Source: Desulfuromonas sp. KJ2020 (GTDB taxonomy: Bacteria; Desulfobacterota; Desulfuromonadia; Desulfuromonadales; SZUA-540). Taken from it: a stretch of 64,000 nt of DNA. The position numbers and the translations under genes were made by a program. How positions within the stretch are numbered: position 1 is the stretch's first letter; every line of letters starts with the position of its first letter. The stretch lies in contig NZ_JAKUKE010000001.1 of NCBI RefSeq assembly GCF_024197615.1, forward strand, positions 279,783 to 343,782, in the 5' to 3' direction. Shown piece by piece: positions 40,738 to 50,225 of the stretch. Under the pieces are notes generated by a model. It saw only the letters and a program-made list of their open reading frames with translations. It searched no databases and was not told the DNA's origin.

Positions 40738-42669
40738 ATGGCTATTAAGATGAAGAGACAAATGTGGCTTGTTCTTGGTGTGGCTATCCTGCTTGTTGGC
40801 GGATGCGGTGGCGGCGGGGGCGGCGGGGGGACAACACCACCGGCAGACCCCAGGACATTGACCGAGAGCTATTTTCCCTTTTCACAGGGCAATTTACTTA
40901 ACTATGAAGGCCGCATCAGTGAAAGCGGCACGCTCACCGACCGATTTTTCAATGCTCTGACGGTGGGGGGCACACACCTCGTCGGCAGTGTGTCAACGAC
41001 GGTAATCACGGAATCCAACCCCGAAAACGGCGGCGTCGGTGTCGACCTCTATTACCATTTGGCGGCTGACGGGATTACCGATTACGGCAACAATGATGCG
41101 ACCGACACCATTACGGAACAACTCGTCCCCTATCCACTCGTCGAGTTCCCCATGGTGACAGGCAATTCTTTCGTCCAACTCAACAAATCAGGCCTCACCT
41201 GGGATACGGATGAAGATGGGGACGGCACCCCGGAAACCTTTGACATCTATTCTGTGGTGACCCTGGCCGGCTTTGAGACGCTGACGCTCCGTAACACCCC
41301 CTTCGCCGACACCGCCCGTCTGGTCACGGACACCACCATCACCGTTCGCCCCTCGACTGGCGCCCCTGCCGTTTCTGTCAGCGGCAGCCAAACCCTCTGG
41401 TGCGCGCCGGATTACGGCCCCATCAAACGCAGCATCACCGTTGGCAACGAGACCACGGTGGAAGAAGCCGTGGGGATGCGGGGCAGTTTTGGCGCCATCG
41501 GCCTCATGCCACAATTCACTCCTCTGACTGATTTGGCGCCGGCAAGTTCAGATACGGAACAACCCGGTCGCCCGGCCGTCGCCAGCGATGGCACCAACTT
41601 CCTGATCGTCAGCGCCCAAACGAATACGATAACCCCCTTCGCCTCCACCCTGGTCGGTGCGCTGGTGGATGGCGACGGTAACCCGATTACCACCGTACCA
41701 ATTGCCACCCTGGCCAATGATGCCGAATTCAGCCATCCGGGCGTGATCTTTGACGGCACCAACTACCTAGTGGTCTTTCAGACTTCCCGCGAAATCAGGG
41801 GTCGCCATATTCAATCAAACGGCACCCCCATTGGCAGCAGCACGGGCTTTTTACTCTCTTCAGGTTCTTCCAACTTCCAACCCGTCCTGGCCTTTGATGG
41901 TGCCAGGGCCTTAGCGGCCTGGGCCAAATACGATGAAACAGACTACGACATTTATGGCGCCTTTATCGACGAGCTTGGTCCCGATGGTAGCGAATTTTCG
42001 ATGGTGAATGAAGCTGGCGGACAAGATGAACCAACTATTGCCTTTGACGGGCTGAACTACCTGATTCTCTATCGTAACTATGCGACATTGCCAGAAGCGG
42101 AGAATGGTGACATCTATGGTCGGAGAGTCAATATCAATGGAGCAAATTTGGCGCCAAGCCCAATGCCTGTCTGCACAGCACCACATGGGCAAGGAGCCCC
42201 CCAACTGGCCTTTGATGGACTAAATTATTTCGCTGTGTGGGTCGATCTGCGGAATGGCAAATTTGACCTTTACGGTAGCGGAATTGATAAAGACGGAGTC
42301 ATCTTGGATGGCCCAACCGACACAGGTGGAGTTGCCATCAATACCGCCACTGGTATTACCAAAGGATTTCCCTCCCTCACCTTTGACGGGACGAATTACC
42401 TGGTCACCTGGGCAAGCGGCGACCCTGTCAGTACGTTGAACAGCGGCATCTTTGGCAACCGGGTTTCCACCTCGGGCGTCCTACTTGACGCTACGGCAAC
42501 GGCACTTGGTCAGGCCCTTAGTGAACCACCCGCAGCACCGAGGCAATACATTCATCCCGTGGTTCACTTCAATAGTATGACTGGCCATTCCGTACTGACT
42601 TGGGTCGACAACACCGAGGTTTCAGGGACGACCAAGAGGCTTCGCAGCGCAATGATCTGGCCGCTCTGA
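40738..42669 (+). CDS. Large repeat-containing lipoprotein, function unknown
   Basis: 643 aa; ATG 40738 with AGGAGG upstream. A signal peptide ends at C23 (LLVGGC), followed by a run of nine glycines (GGGGGGGG after one G) that looks like a linker to the membrane surface. Residues ~50-240 form one domain (SYFPFSQGNLLNYEGR). From ~250 four to five ~60-residue units recur with PxxAFDGxNYLxxW...DIYGxxI...G, a pattern expected of a beta-propeller blade. It is likely an outer-surface or periplasmic protein; no function can be assigned. GC and codon use look slightly lower than the neighbours. Confidence 0.8.
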   Translation: MAIKMKRQMWLVLGVAILLVGGCGGGGGGGGTTPPADPRTLTESYFPFSQGNLLNYEGRISESGTLTDRFFNALTVGGTHLVGSVSTTVITESNPENGGVGVDLYYHLAADGITDYGNNDATDTITEQLVPYPLVEFPMVTGNSFVQLNKSGLTWDTDEDGDGTPETFDIYSVVTLAGFETLTLRNTPFADTARLVTDTTITVRPSTGAPAVSVSGSQTLWCAPDYGPIKRSITVGNETTVEEAVGMRGSFGAIGLMPQFTPLTDLAPASSDTEQPGRPAVASDGTNFLIVSAQTNTITPFASTLVGALVDGDGNPITTVPIATLANDAEFSHPGVIFDGTNYLVVFQTSREIRGRHIQSNGTPIGSSTGFLLSSGSSNFQPVLAFDGARALAAWAKYDETDYDIYGAFIDELGPDGSEFSMVNEAGGQDEPTIAFDGLNYLILYRNYATLPEAENGDIYGRRVNINGANLAPSPMPVCTAPHGQGAPQLAFDGLNYFAVWVDLRNGKFDLYGSGIDKDGVILDGPTDTGGVAINTATGITKGFPSLTFDGTNYLVTWASGDPVSTLNSGIFGNRVSTSGVLLDATATALGQALSEPPAAPRQYIHPVVHFNSMTGHSVLTWVDNTEVSGTTKRLRSAMIWPL

Positions 42670-42680
42670 TCCTCCCCGTA

Positions 42681-42722
42681 AACGACAAGAGGCGGAACCA
42701 ATCGGTTCCGCCTCTTGTCGTT
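42681..42722. terminator. Convergent terminator hairpin
   Basis: AACGACAAGAGGCGGAACC and its perfect complement form a 19-bp stem with loop AATC, between the lipoprotein and MerR genes, whose transcripts converge. The T-runs are short (2-3), so its strength comes from the stem. Confidence 0.75.
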
Positions 42723-42740
42723 CTGGTCGAAAAGTGTCTT

Positions 42741-43181
42741 TTATTTTCCCCGCCGAAGATCCCTCATCTCAACCACTTTCTCCCGTGCTCCCCGCATTCG
42801 CTGCATGAACACCTCGCAGGCCGCGCACTGTTTGAGTTCCTTGGCGCAGGCGGTGTTGGCCCGTTCCCAGCAGGGCTTGGTGCGATCGACATAGGCGGAA
42901 CAGTGGGCCCGCTTGTCAGGGTCGCAGGACTTGATTTCCCAGCAGGGGCTCAGATCGAGAAGTTTTTTGAGGCCGGGTATACTGATACCGTCGTCGTGGA
43001 TGAGATCGCGCAGGCACTGGATCCACTCGATATCGTCGTTGGAGAAGTAGCGCTTGCTCCCCTGACGGGAAGGCTTGACCAGACCTTCTTCCTCATAGAT
43101 CCGAATGGTTCTTGGATGCACATTGAGCAATCTGGCGGCTACGCTGATCGGATAAATGGGGTCGCTGCTGTCTACTCCCAT
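42741..43181 (-). CDS. MerR-family regulator with a two-CW cysteine domain
   Basis: 146 aa from ATG 43181 (GGGAGGTG upstream). Residues ~8-75 form a MerR helix-turn-helix with wing (YPISVAARLLNVHPRTIRIYEEEGLVKPSRQGSKRYFSNDDI). Residues ~83-130 hold a cysteine motif, CWEIKSC...HCSAY...CWERANTAC...CAACEVF, typical of small 'two-CW' proteins of Geobacter-like bacteria. The combination replaces the usual MerR effector domain and may bind metal or sense redox state. Its target is unknown; it lies alone between a lipoprotein gene and queG. Confidence 0.88.
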   Translation of the reverse strand: MGVDSSDPIYPISVAARLLNVHPRTIRIYEEEGLVKPSRQGSKRYFSNDDIEWIQCLRDLIHDDGISIPGLKKLLDLSPCWEIKSCDPDKRAHCSAYVDRTKPCWERANTACAKELKQCAACEVFMQRMRGAREKVVEMRDLRRGK

Positions 43182-43497
43182 TTTTGGCACCTCCCGAGTT
43201 GACACGGCTTAGGGAGTCCAGGCAGGAAACTTTGCAGGAATTTTGGACTTACATGAATCATACTATACCGATTCCGTAAAATCAAACACTGTTTTTATTT
43301 TATCTTATATGATAAGCCCTGTGATAAATAGATTGCCTAAACCCAGTATGAAGCATAAGTATAATCAGTGTTTTATGCAAAACCAAACCTTAAAGAGTTC
43401 TAAATACATTGTTTTAACTTCACAGCTTTCATGTCTTCAACATTGTCGCCAATAAAAAAACCGGCTTCTGTTGCTTTGGCAGGGAGTTTTATAGTAT
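43182..43497. other. AT-rich intergenic region upstream of queG
   Basis: About 316 bases, AT-rich, without open frames. The short dyad CTTATATGATAAG is at 43303-43315. I see no recognisable RNA or promoter with confidence. Confidence 0.4.
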
Positions 43498-44409
43498 ATG
43501 CCCCCTATGTCTTTGGAAGAGCACATCATAACTGAAGGCCGACGCCTCGGCTTTGCCGCCGTGGGGTTTGCCGAGGCGAAGGAGGCCGAGACGCTGGGCA
43601 TTTATAACCGCTGGCTCGACAGCGGCGGTGCGGCCCAGATGAGCTACCTGGCGCGCCATGCCGAACTGCGGGCCCACGTGAACCGGCTGGCTCCCGGCAC
43701 CCGCTCCATCATCGTGGTGGCGGCACGCTATCCGGTAAACCCTGAACCGGCCCAAGGGGGCATCGCCAGCTATGCGCGCGGACGGGACTACCACAAGGTG
43801 ATGCGCAAGAAGCTGAAGCAGCTGGTCGCCTTTCTGCGCGCCCATACGGAGATACAGGTGGCGCGTATCTGTGTCGACTCGGCGCCGGTACTGGAGCGGG
43901 AATGGGCCATCCGCGCCGGCATCGGCTGGCGCGGCCGGCAGGGGCAGCTCGTCCATGAAGCGTTCGGCTGCTGCTTTGTGCTGGGCGAGATTCTGGTCGA
44001 TCTGGAATTACACCCTTCTCGCCCTCGTTCTAACCGCTGCTGCAGCTGCCGTCGCTGCATCGACGCCTGCCCGACTGGGGCGATCGACGCCAACGGACTG
44101 GTCGAGTCCCGCCGGTGCCGCTCCTACCTGACCATTGAGCACGACGGGGATATCCCCACCCAGGACCAGTCCCTGCTAGGCCAGGCGCTGTTCGGCTGCG
44201 ATCTGTGCACGGCATCCTGCCCCTGGAACCGCTTCGGCGAGGCGCTGGTCATGCCGGAGCTGACGGGAGACGCCCCGTTCACCCCTGAAGACTTTCTGAC
44301 CATGACGGAGGAGGTTTTTCAGGAGCGCTTTCAGGGCACCCCCCTTTATCGCACTGGCCTGGCCCGTCTGCAAAGAAACGCCGCCATCGCCTTAAAAAAT
44401 CGCGGATAA
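43498..44409 (+). CDS. queG: Epoxyqueuosine reductase QueG
   Basis: 303 aa; ATG 43498 or ATG 43507. The N-terminal cobalamin-binding fold (RLGFAAVGFAEAKEAETLGIYNRWLDSGGAAQMSYL) and two 4Fe-4S clusters (CCSCRRCIDACPTGAID near 180-196 and CDLCTASCPWN near 237-247) are those of QueG. It reduces epoxyqueuosine to queuosine in tRNA and needs B12, which the btu genes can import. It is shorter than E. coli QueG because the C-terminal HEAT-like region is truncated, a common form in this group. It stands as a single gene. Confidence 0.94.
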   Translation: MPPMSLEEHIITEGRRLGFAAVGFAEAKEAETLGIYNRWLDSGGAAQMSYLARHAELRAHVNRLAPGTRSIIVVAARYPVNPEPAQGGIASYARGRDYHKVMRKKLKQLVAFLRAHTEIQVARICVDSAPVLEREWAIRAGIGWRGRQGQLVHEAFGCCFVLGEILVDLELHPSRPRSNRCCSCRRCIDACPTGAIDANGLVESRRCRSYLTIEHDGDIPTQDQSLLGQALFGCDLCTASCPWNRFGEALVMPELTGDAPFTPEDFLTMTEEVFQERFQGTPLYRTGLARLQRNAAIALKNRG

Positions 44410-44413
44410 AACA

Positions 44414-44455
44414 CTCCTCACTCCTCACTCCTCACTCCTCACTCCTCACTCCTCA
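44414..44455. repeat. Tandem repeat (CTCCTCA)6
   Basis: Six perfect copies of the 7-mer CTCCTCA sit right after queG and run into the end of the convergent GGDEF-EAL gene, whose stop codon (44439-44441) lies inside the array. Slippage would change only the last few residues. Confidence 0.95.
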
Positions 44456-47438
44456 CACACAGACAGGGTTCGATCTCCTCCGGAGGAATCGGCCGGCTGA
44501 AGAGATAGCCCTGGCCATGGGCGCAGCCGTGTTTTTTCAGAAAAGCCAGCTGCTCCTCCGTCTCTACCCCCTCGGCCACCACATTGAGATGCATTCCGCG
44601 AGCCAGACCGATAATAGCAATGGCGAGGGAGGCGTCGTTGGCGTCAACGGTGACATCGCGGATAAAAGATTGATCGATCTTCAGGGCTGAAATGGGGAAG
44701 CGCTTCAAATAACTCAACGAAGAATATCCGGTCCCGAAGTCATCGATGGAACAGCCAACCCCCATTTCCGCCAATTCCTGCAGAATCGCGATAGAGGCGT
44801 TGATATCGGCCATAATCATGCTTTCGGTGATCTCCAGATGCAGATAGCGGGGCTCGAGGCCGGAGTCCTCCAGCGCCTGTTTGACCATCCCCACCAGATC
44901 GCGCTGACGGAACTGGCGCGCCGAAATGTTAACCGAAACCGGCACACGGGCGCAGCCGCGATCCTGCCAGTACTTGTTCTGGCGACAGGCGGTGCGCAAC
45001 ACCCACTCCCCAATGGGCACGATAAGACCGGTCTCTTCGGCCAGGGGAATAAAACTGAAGGGAGGCACCAGATCGCCCTGGCCCCGACGCCAGCGGATCA
45101 AGGCTTCCATCCCCACCAAGGTGCCGCTTTGCAGCTCGATCTGGGGCTGGTAGTGAAGCAGAAGTTCTTCCCTTTCGAGGGCGTTGCGCAGATCCGCCTC
45201 GAGGATCAGGCGGTCGCGGGCGTGGGCATCCATATCGGGCATGTAGAACTGATAAAGATTGCGCCCCAGTTCCTTGGCCCGATACATGGCCACCTCGGCG
45301 GCCTTGATCAGGCTTTCGCTGTCGGCGCCGTTATCGGGGAAATGGCTGATGCCGATGCTGGCCGTCGGGTAAAACTGCAGGTCATCCAGCACCAGCTCGC
45401 GGGTCAGACTGAACTGGATCTGCTGGACGATTTCCGAAACCTTTTGGAAATCGGTTATATCCTCAAGAAGCAGAATGAACTTGTCGCCACCGAAACGGGA
45501 CAGGGTATCCGCCCGCCGCACATGGGATTCGAGCCGCAGTGCCACCTCGCACAAGACGCGGTCACCAAAGGCGTGACCCATGGAATCGTTGACCGTCTTG
45601 AAGCGGTCGAGATCGAAAAAGAGCAGGGCCAGTTTGCCGCCAGTGCGCTGGGCCTTGTCGATGGCATGCTGCAGGCGATCGTGCAGCAGCACCCGGTTGG
45701 GCAGATGGGTCAGGGGGTCGTAATAGGAGAGATAGTTCAGGCGCTCCTGGTTTTCGCGCAGACGGGTTTCAGCCTGAGCCCGTTCGGTGACGTCCGTGGA
45801 AACGCCGATAATGCCCACGACCTTTCCCGTGGCTATTTTCTGCGGACTCCACAGGGTCTCGAAAACCCGCCCCTTGACCTCATTGCGGGCGGTAAATTCT
45901 TCGCCGTTCAGAGCCCGCTGAACATAATGCTTCAGTTGAGGCACCTCGTCGAACAGCTCGAAAACCGATTGTCCGACCACCTCGGCCGGCTTCAACCCCA
46001 TGGTGGCCAGTGAGCGCCCTTCGGAGAGAGTGAAGACGCCCTGGGCATCGAGGGCCCAGAGGATGATGGACGCATTGTTGACGGTCGTACGAAAACGCTC
46101 TTCGCTCTGGCGCAGCAGCTCTTCAGCATGCTTGCGGTCGGTGATGTCCTGCACCATGGCGATGGCGTGATCGGGCCGTCCCTCATCGTCCAGTATCCAG
46201 GCAACGGTGACATGCCCCCAAACCACGCTCCCCGATTTGCGAACAAAGCGCTTCTCGTAATCGAAGGCCTGCAGGTGCCCGGCCTTGACCTGCTCGTAGA
46301 AGAGGCGGGTCGTTTCCCTGTCGGCGGGATAGGTAATATCCTCCACCGACATCTGCAGCAGCTCCTCTTCGGAATAACCAAGAAAGCTGCACATACGGGG
46401 GTTTACCATGGAGAACCGACCGTCTTTGGTCAGCGTGTTCATGGCCGCCCCCGTCGAATCGAATATCAGCCGAAAGCGTTCTTCACTGGCCAATAGAGCC
46501 TTTTCGGTCTGACGATGCTCCTGCACCTCACGGCGCAGCTCCTGGGTGCGGGCGCGCACCTGCTTGCGCAAGGTCCAGAACCACAGAGCGGCCAGAACGG
46601 CAAGCCCCAGGCCGACGGCCAGCAGGAGGGTTCCGTATCGCACCAGGTCCCGCATGGGGACCCGGCTCGGCTCCAAACCGCCCAGCCATTTGTCGTAAAG
46701 CCGCTGATAGGTGCCGTCCTCTTTGACGATGGCCAACCCTTCGCTGAAGCGGGCCAGCAGCTCTTCTTCCCCTTTTCTGACGGCAAAACTGCCGTACTGG
46801 TCCCAGAAAGGCTCCCCGACGGTCCGCAGGTTGTTCAAGCCGAGCTTGCGAACCCAGTGCAATCCGGAAAGCCGCGAAACCAGAGTAAAATCATAATCCC
46901 CATCGGCCACCAGTTGCAGTGCATCAACCTGGCTGGGAGCCAGCGCCAGATACTCATCGAACCCCTGCTGCACAAGGTAATCATGACTGACGTCGCCCCG
47001 GTTGACCACGATACGTTTTCCGGCCAGATCGGCAAGGGTTTCGACAGGAGGCGAGTTTCGGCGGGCAAAGATGGAATAATTGACGATGGTATGATGAGGG
47101 CTGAAGTCGTAGAGGCTTTCGCGCTCGGGGGTGCGCACCATATTCTGGATGATGTCGATCTCGCCCCGATTCAGGCGTTGGCGGGTCTGGTGCCAGGGAG
47201 CCAGGCGAATTTCCACCTCCACCCCCATTGCTTCCCCCACAGCACGGGCCAGTTCGACGTGGAAACCGGTGGGTTCGCCGCTGGCCGGATCGACAAAGCT
47301 GTAGGGGGGGAAGTTGTCAGGGCCACCGACAAGAATGGGACGGGCGCCAATTGCCGGCGCGACGGAAAACAGTAACAGAAAAAATGCGGAAAAACCCAGG
47401 TGACGCAGCGATTGACCGAAGAACCCAAGAGCCTTCAT
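44439..47438 (-). CDS. Periplasmic-sensor GGDEF-EAL protein (SBP-PAS-PAS-GGDEF-EAL)
   Basis: 999 aa from ATG 47438 with AGGAG upstream. Order: signal peptide, a periplasmic solute-binding type 3 domain (VGGPDNFPPYSFVDPASGEPTGFHVELARAVGEAMGV...), a membrane helix (~275), two PAS domains, GGDEF, EAL. The GGDEF site reads GGDKF: the key glutamate is lysine, so cyclase activity is unlikely and the domain may be a GTP-sensing regulator. The EAL site is intact (GMEALIRW, LEITES, DDFGTGYS, KIDQSF, EGVET). It is likely a ligand-controlled c-di-GMP phosphodiesterase. The last residues are encoded in the CTCCTCA repeat. Confidence 0.92.
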   Translation of the reverse strand: MKALGFFGQSLRHLGFSAFFLLLFSVAPAIGARPILVGGPDNFPPYSFVDPASGEPTGFHVELARAVGEAMGVEVEIRLAPWHQTRQRLNRGEIDIIQNMVRTPERESLYDFSPHHTIVNYSIFARRNSPPVETLADLAGKRIVVNRGDVSHDYLVQQGFDEYLALAPSQVDALQLVADGDYDFTLVSRLSGLHWVRKLGLNNLRTVGEPFWDQYGSFAVRKGEEELLARFSEGLAIVKEDGTYQRLYDKWLGGLEPSRVPMRDLVRYGTLLLAVGLGLAVLAALWFWTLRKQVRARTQELRREVQEHRQTEKALLASEERFRLIFDSTGAAMNTLTKDGRFSMVNPRMCSFLGYSEEELLQMSVEDITYPADRETTRLFYEQVKAGHLQAFDYEKRFVRKSGSVVWGHVTVAWILDDEGRPDHAIAMVQDITDRKHAEELLRQSEERFRTTVNNASIILWALDAQGVFTLSEGRSLATMGLKPAEVVGQSVFELFDEVPQLKHYVQRALNGEEFTARNEVKGRVFETLWSPQKIATGKVVGIIGVSTDVTERAQAETRLRENQERLNYLSYYDPLTHLPNRVLLHDRLQHAIDKAQRTGGKLALLFFDLDRFKTVNDSMGHAFGDRVLCEVALRLESHVRRADTLSRFGGDKFILLLEDITDFQKVSEIVQQIQFSLTRELVLDDLQFYPTASIGISHFPDNGADSESLIKAAEVAMYRAKELGRNLYQFYMPDMDAHARDRLILEADLRNALEREELLLHYQPQIELQSGTLVGMEALIRWRRGQGDLVPPFSFIPLAEETGLIVPIGEWVLRTACRQNKYWQDRGCARVPVSVNISARQFRQRDLVGMVKQALEDSGLEPRYLHLEITESMIMADINASIAILQELAEMGVGCSIDDFGTGYSSLSYLKRFPISALKIDQSFIRDVTVDANDASLAIAIIGLARGMHLNVVAEGVETEEQLAFLKKHGCAHGQGYLFSRPIPPEEIEPCLCVRSEE

Positions 47439-47600
47439 TTCAGTCTCCTGAACACCGGAAGCCTGCCCAAAAATTCTCGTTCGCAAAACCCGAAAGATTT
47501 GATCATGTTAGTGAAACCCCGATAATTCTGCAACCTTTTAACTCAAGAACAGGCAAACAGGCCTCCCGCTGGCCATGGCTGCAGATTGTCCACCTCCCAT

Positions 47601-47628
47601 TTGACATCACCGGCGCGCCTACTAGAAT
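47601..47628 (+). promoter_or_regulatory. Sigma-70 promoter of hsp20 (47691)
   Basis: TTGACA (47601-47606), 16 bases, TAGAAT (47623-47628), 62 bases before the start. No CIRCE and no -24/-12 site is seen here, unlike the other chaperone genes. Confidence 0.65.
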
Positions 47629-47690
47629 GATGAACAGAGGCTCATCCAGTAAAAATTTCTGCGCAAAAACAGCAGCAAAGGAGATATGCC

Positions 47691-48212
47691 ATGGCCAAAA
47701 AAGAAGGCAAGGACATCCCGGCCGTCGAATCGAAAAAATCACTCATCCCCTTCGATGACATGGAGCGCTGGTTCGAAGACTTCTTCCGCCGCCCGCTGGA
47801 CATGGAGCGCTGGTTTGATGACAGCTTCCGTCGCTCCTTTTTCCCACCCGGCTTCCGCCACCGCCTGCGGGCCGATCTCGCCGAAATTTCACCCTCGGTC
47901 GACATCTACGAGGAAGGGGACAACGTGATCGTGAAAGCCGAGGTGCCCGGCCTGGAGAAAGAACACCTCGATATTCGGCTGACGGGTGACACGCTCACCA
48001 TCAGCGGCGAGAAGAAGACCGAAGAGAAAGTCGAAAAAAAGGATTTCTACCGACTTGAACGCTCCAGCGGGTCCTTTTCCCGCACCCTGCGCCTGCCGGC
48101 GGAAGTGCAGACGGACAAGGCCAAAGCCAGCTTCAAAAACGGTGTCCTCGAGATCGTCCTGCCCAAGACCGTTCAGGCCAAAGAAAAAGTCAAAAAGGTC
48201 ACCATCGAATAG
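47691..48212 (+). CDS. Small heat-shock protein, Hsp20 family (third copy)
   Basis: 173 aa; ATG 47691 with AAAGGAGAT upstream. A longer N-terminal region contains a near-duplicate DDMERWFEDFFRRPLDMERWFDDSFRRSF, an aromatic-rich stretch that often mediates client binding. The alpha-crystallin domain follows (ISPSVDIYEEGDNVIVKAEVPG ... LPKTVQAKEK). The end KVTIE carries an I-type anchor. It lies away from the hsp20-clpB block, between two signalling genes, with its own promoter. Confidence 0.94.
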   Translation: MAKKEGKDIPAVESKKSLIPFDDMERWFEDFFRRPLDMERWFDDSFRRSFFPPGFRHRLRADLAEISPSVDIYEEGDNVIVKAEVPGLEKEHLDIRLTGDTLTISGEKKTEEKVEKKDFYRLERSSGSFSRTLRLPAEVQTDKAKASFKNGVLEIVLPKTVQAKEKVKKVTIE

Positions 48213-48237
48213 CTGGCACCCGGTATTTGCAGCGAAA

Positions 48238-48279
48238 CCAGCGGCCGCCACATTCCTTTGAGAATATGGCGGCCGCTGG
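48238..48279 (+). other. Hairpin after hsp20
   Basis: CCAGCGGCCGCCA and TGGCGGCCGCTGG form a 13-bp perfect stem 26 bases after the hsp20 stop. Only GTTTC follows, so it may act as a T-poor terminator between converging hsp20 and the chemoreceptor gene. Confidence 0.6.
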
Positions 48280-48321
48280 CGTTTCACATCATCACAATGA
48301 TCTTTGTACGAACCGCCGGCT

Positions 48322-50145
48322 TCAATAGCGGCCGAATTCGGCGTCGTCCAGTGCGATCACTTCCCGGGGCTCGGGCTTGGCGGCCTGCGACTTGGGCAGC
48401 GCCTTCTTGGCGGCAGCAACCGGCTTGTCATGCCCCCAGGATGCCGGCGCCGGCAGCGGTTCCACCGGTGCGTACTGGGTCTGTTTGCTCGTCAGCATAA
48501 AGCGCGACAGCATCTGCCGCAGTTGTTCGGCCTGGCTGGAGAGTTCCTCGGCGGCGGCGGCGCTTTCTTCGGCGCTGGCCGTGTTCTGCTGGGTCACCTT
48601 GTCGATCTGGCTGAGTCCCTGGTTGATCTGAGAAATCCCCTGGGCCTGCTCGTTACTGGCCGCGGCGATCTCCGCCACCAGGTCCGTCACCTTGGTGATG
48701 CCGGTGACGATTTCAGACAGGGCGCCAGCGGTCTTGTCGGCGATATCCGCCCCATTTTCCGCTTTCTTGACGGAACCTTCGATCAGATCGGCCGTTTCCT
48801 TGGCCGCCTTGGCGCTGCGAGCAGCCAGGTTGCGGACTTCCTCGGCGACCACGGCGAAGCCCTTGCCGTGCTGGCCGGCCCGGGCCGCTTCGACGGCGGC
48901 GTTAAGGGCCAGCAGGTTGGTCTGGAAGGCGATCTCGTCGATCACCTTGATGATCTTGCTGATATTCTGGCCCGATTCGTTGATTTCGCCCATGGCCGTC
49001 ACCATTGCCTGCATGTGGGCATTGCCTTTTTCGGCGGCGCCGCGAGCATGGGCGGCCAACTGGTTGGCCTGGGAGGCATTTTCGGCATTGAGACTGGTCT
49101 GGCTGCCCATCTCGGTCAGAGAGCTGGTAATCTCTTCAAGGCTGCTGGCCGATTCGGTGGCCCCTTGTGAGAGAGCCTGACTCGAGTCGGAGACCTGGGC
49201 GCTACCCGAGGCAATCTGTTCGCCCGCCACCTGCACCTGTCCCAGAATGCTGTTGAGATCCCGAGCCACCTGGGCCAGGGCGTTACGCACTACATCCTGG
49301 CCGTCGCGGGGCGTCACCCTGAAGGTCAGATCGCCGGCGGCCAGTTGCTGCAGAGAGGCGACCACCTCGTGTTGCAGGCTGTCGGCGAAGGCATCCATGG
49401 CCTGCGCCATGCGGCCGATTTCATCTGACTGGGTCAGGTTCAAACGGGTATCCAGGTGACCTTTTTCCATCTCTTCCATCATGTATACGGCCCGGCCCAG
49501 AGGTCGCGAGATCCCGCGCGCCACAAAAATAACCAGGGCCAGCGCCAGCAGAATGATGGCAGCGACCACCACCGCTATGCGCCAGAGGATGGCGAAGAGC
49601 TCGGCCTCGATATCGTCGAGATAAAGGCCGGCGCCGATTACCCAGTTCCACTCGGGGATGAGCTTGACGGCGGAAATCTTGGGCACGGGACGGTCAGAGC
49701 CGGGTTTGTTCCATTCGTATTCGACAAAACCGCCGCCCTTTTCTTTGGCTATACGGGCCATCTCCACAAAAAGAGCCTTGCCGTTGGGATCCTTGTTTTC
49801 CGTCAGATCCTTGCCGTTGAGCTCTGGGGCGAGAGGATGCATGACCATGCGAGGCGACAGGTCATTGATCCAGAAGTAGTTGGTTTCATCGAAACGGGTG
49901 TGGCGGATCGCCTCCAAAGCCGCCTCTTGCGCACCTTCCATGGAAATATTGTAGGCCGCGGCCTCCTTGGCGTAGTGATCCACCACCCCCCAGGCCGTCT
50001 CCACGGCGTGGAGAACTTCCACCCGTTTGGCTTCATACAGGTTGTCCCGAGCCCGTAGATAGACCCAGCCGATAACCAGGGTAAAGATAACGATGATGGC
50101 CAGACTCAGGCCGAAAATTTTCTGTCCGACTTTAACGTTTTTCAT
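48322..50145 (-). CDS. Methyl-accepting chemotaxis protein with single Cache domain
   Basis: 607 aa. First membrane helix (~10-30), a periplasmic single-Cache domain ([27 protein letters not shown]...), second helix (~185-205), HAMP ([23 protein letters not shown]), and the cytoplasmic signalling hairpin with tip [45 protein letters not shown]. No C-terminal NWETF-type pentapeptide for CheR. It senses a small ligand and controls CheA. It lies 80 bases after the receiver-like gene and probably shares its sigma-54 promoter at 50693-50709. Confidence 0.94.
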   Translation of the reverse strand: MKNVKVGQKIFGLSLAIIVIFTLVIGWVYLRARDNLYEAKRVEVLHAVETAWGVVDHYAKEAAAYNISMEGAQEAALEAIRHTRFDETNYFWINDLSPRMVMHPLAPELNGKDLTENKDPNGKALFVEMARIAKEKGGGFVEYEWNKPGSDRPVPKISAVKLIPEWNWVIGAGLYLDDIEAELFAILWRIAVVVAAIILLALALVIFVARGISRPLGRAVYMMEEMEKGHLDTRLNLTQSDEIGRMAQAMDAFADSLQHEVVASLQQLAAGDLTFRVTPRDGQDVVRNALAQVARDLNSILGQVQVAGEQIASGSAQVSDSSQALSQGATESASSLEEITSSLTEMGSQTSLNAENASQANQLAAHARGAAEKGNAHMQAMVTAMGEINESGQNISKIIKVIDEIAFQTNLLALNAAVEAARAGQHGKGFAVVAEEVRNLAARSAKAAKETADLIEGSVKKAENGADIADKTAGALSEIVTGITKVTDLVAEIAAASNEQAQGISQINQGLSQIDKVTQQNTASAEESAAAAEELSSQAEQLRQMLSRFMLTSKQTQYAPVEPLPAPASWGHDKPVAAAKKALPKSQAAKPEPREVIALDDAEFGRY

Positions 50146-50225
50146 CTTTTCCTTCTCCTCCCATCCCTGGGCATGGGGTTTGATGTGTTGCCTGTTTTGA
50201 TTCGAGACATAGCGCGTTGCAGCTG

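Noticed and set aside
44414..44455. Possible CRISPR-like array
   Set aside because: It is a spacerless 7-bp tandem repeat. No CRISPR repeats or cas genes are in the window.
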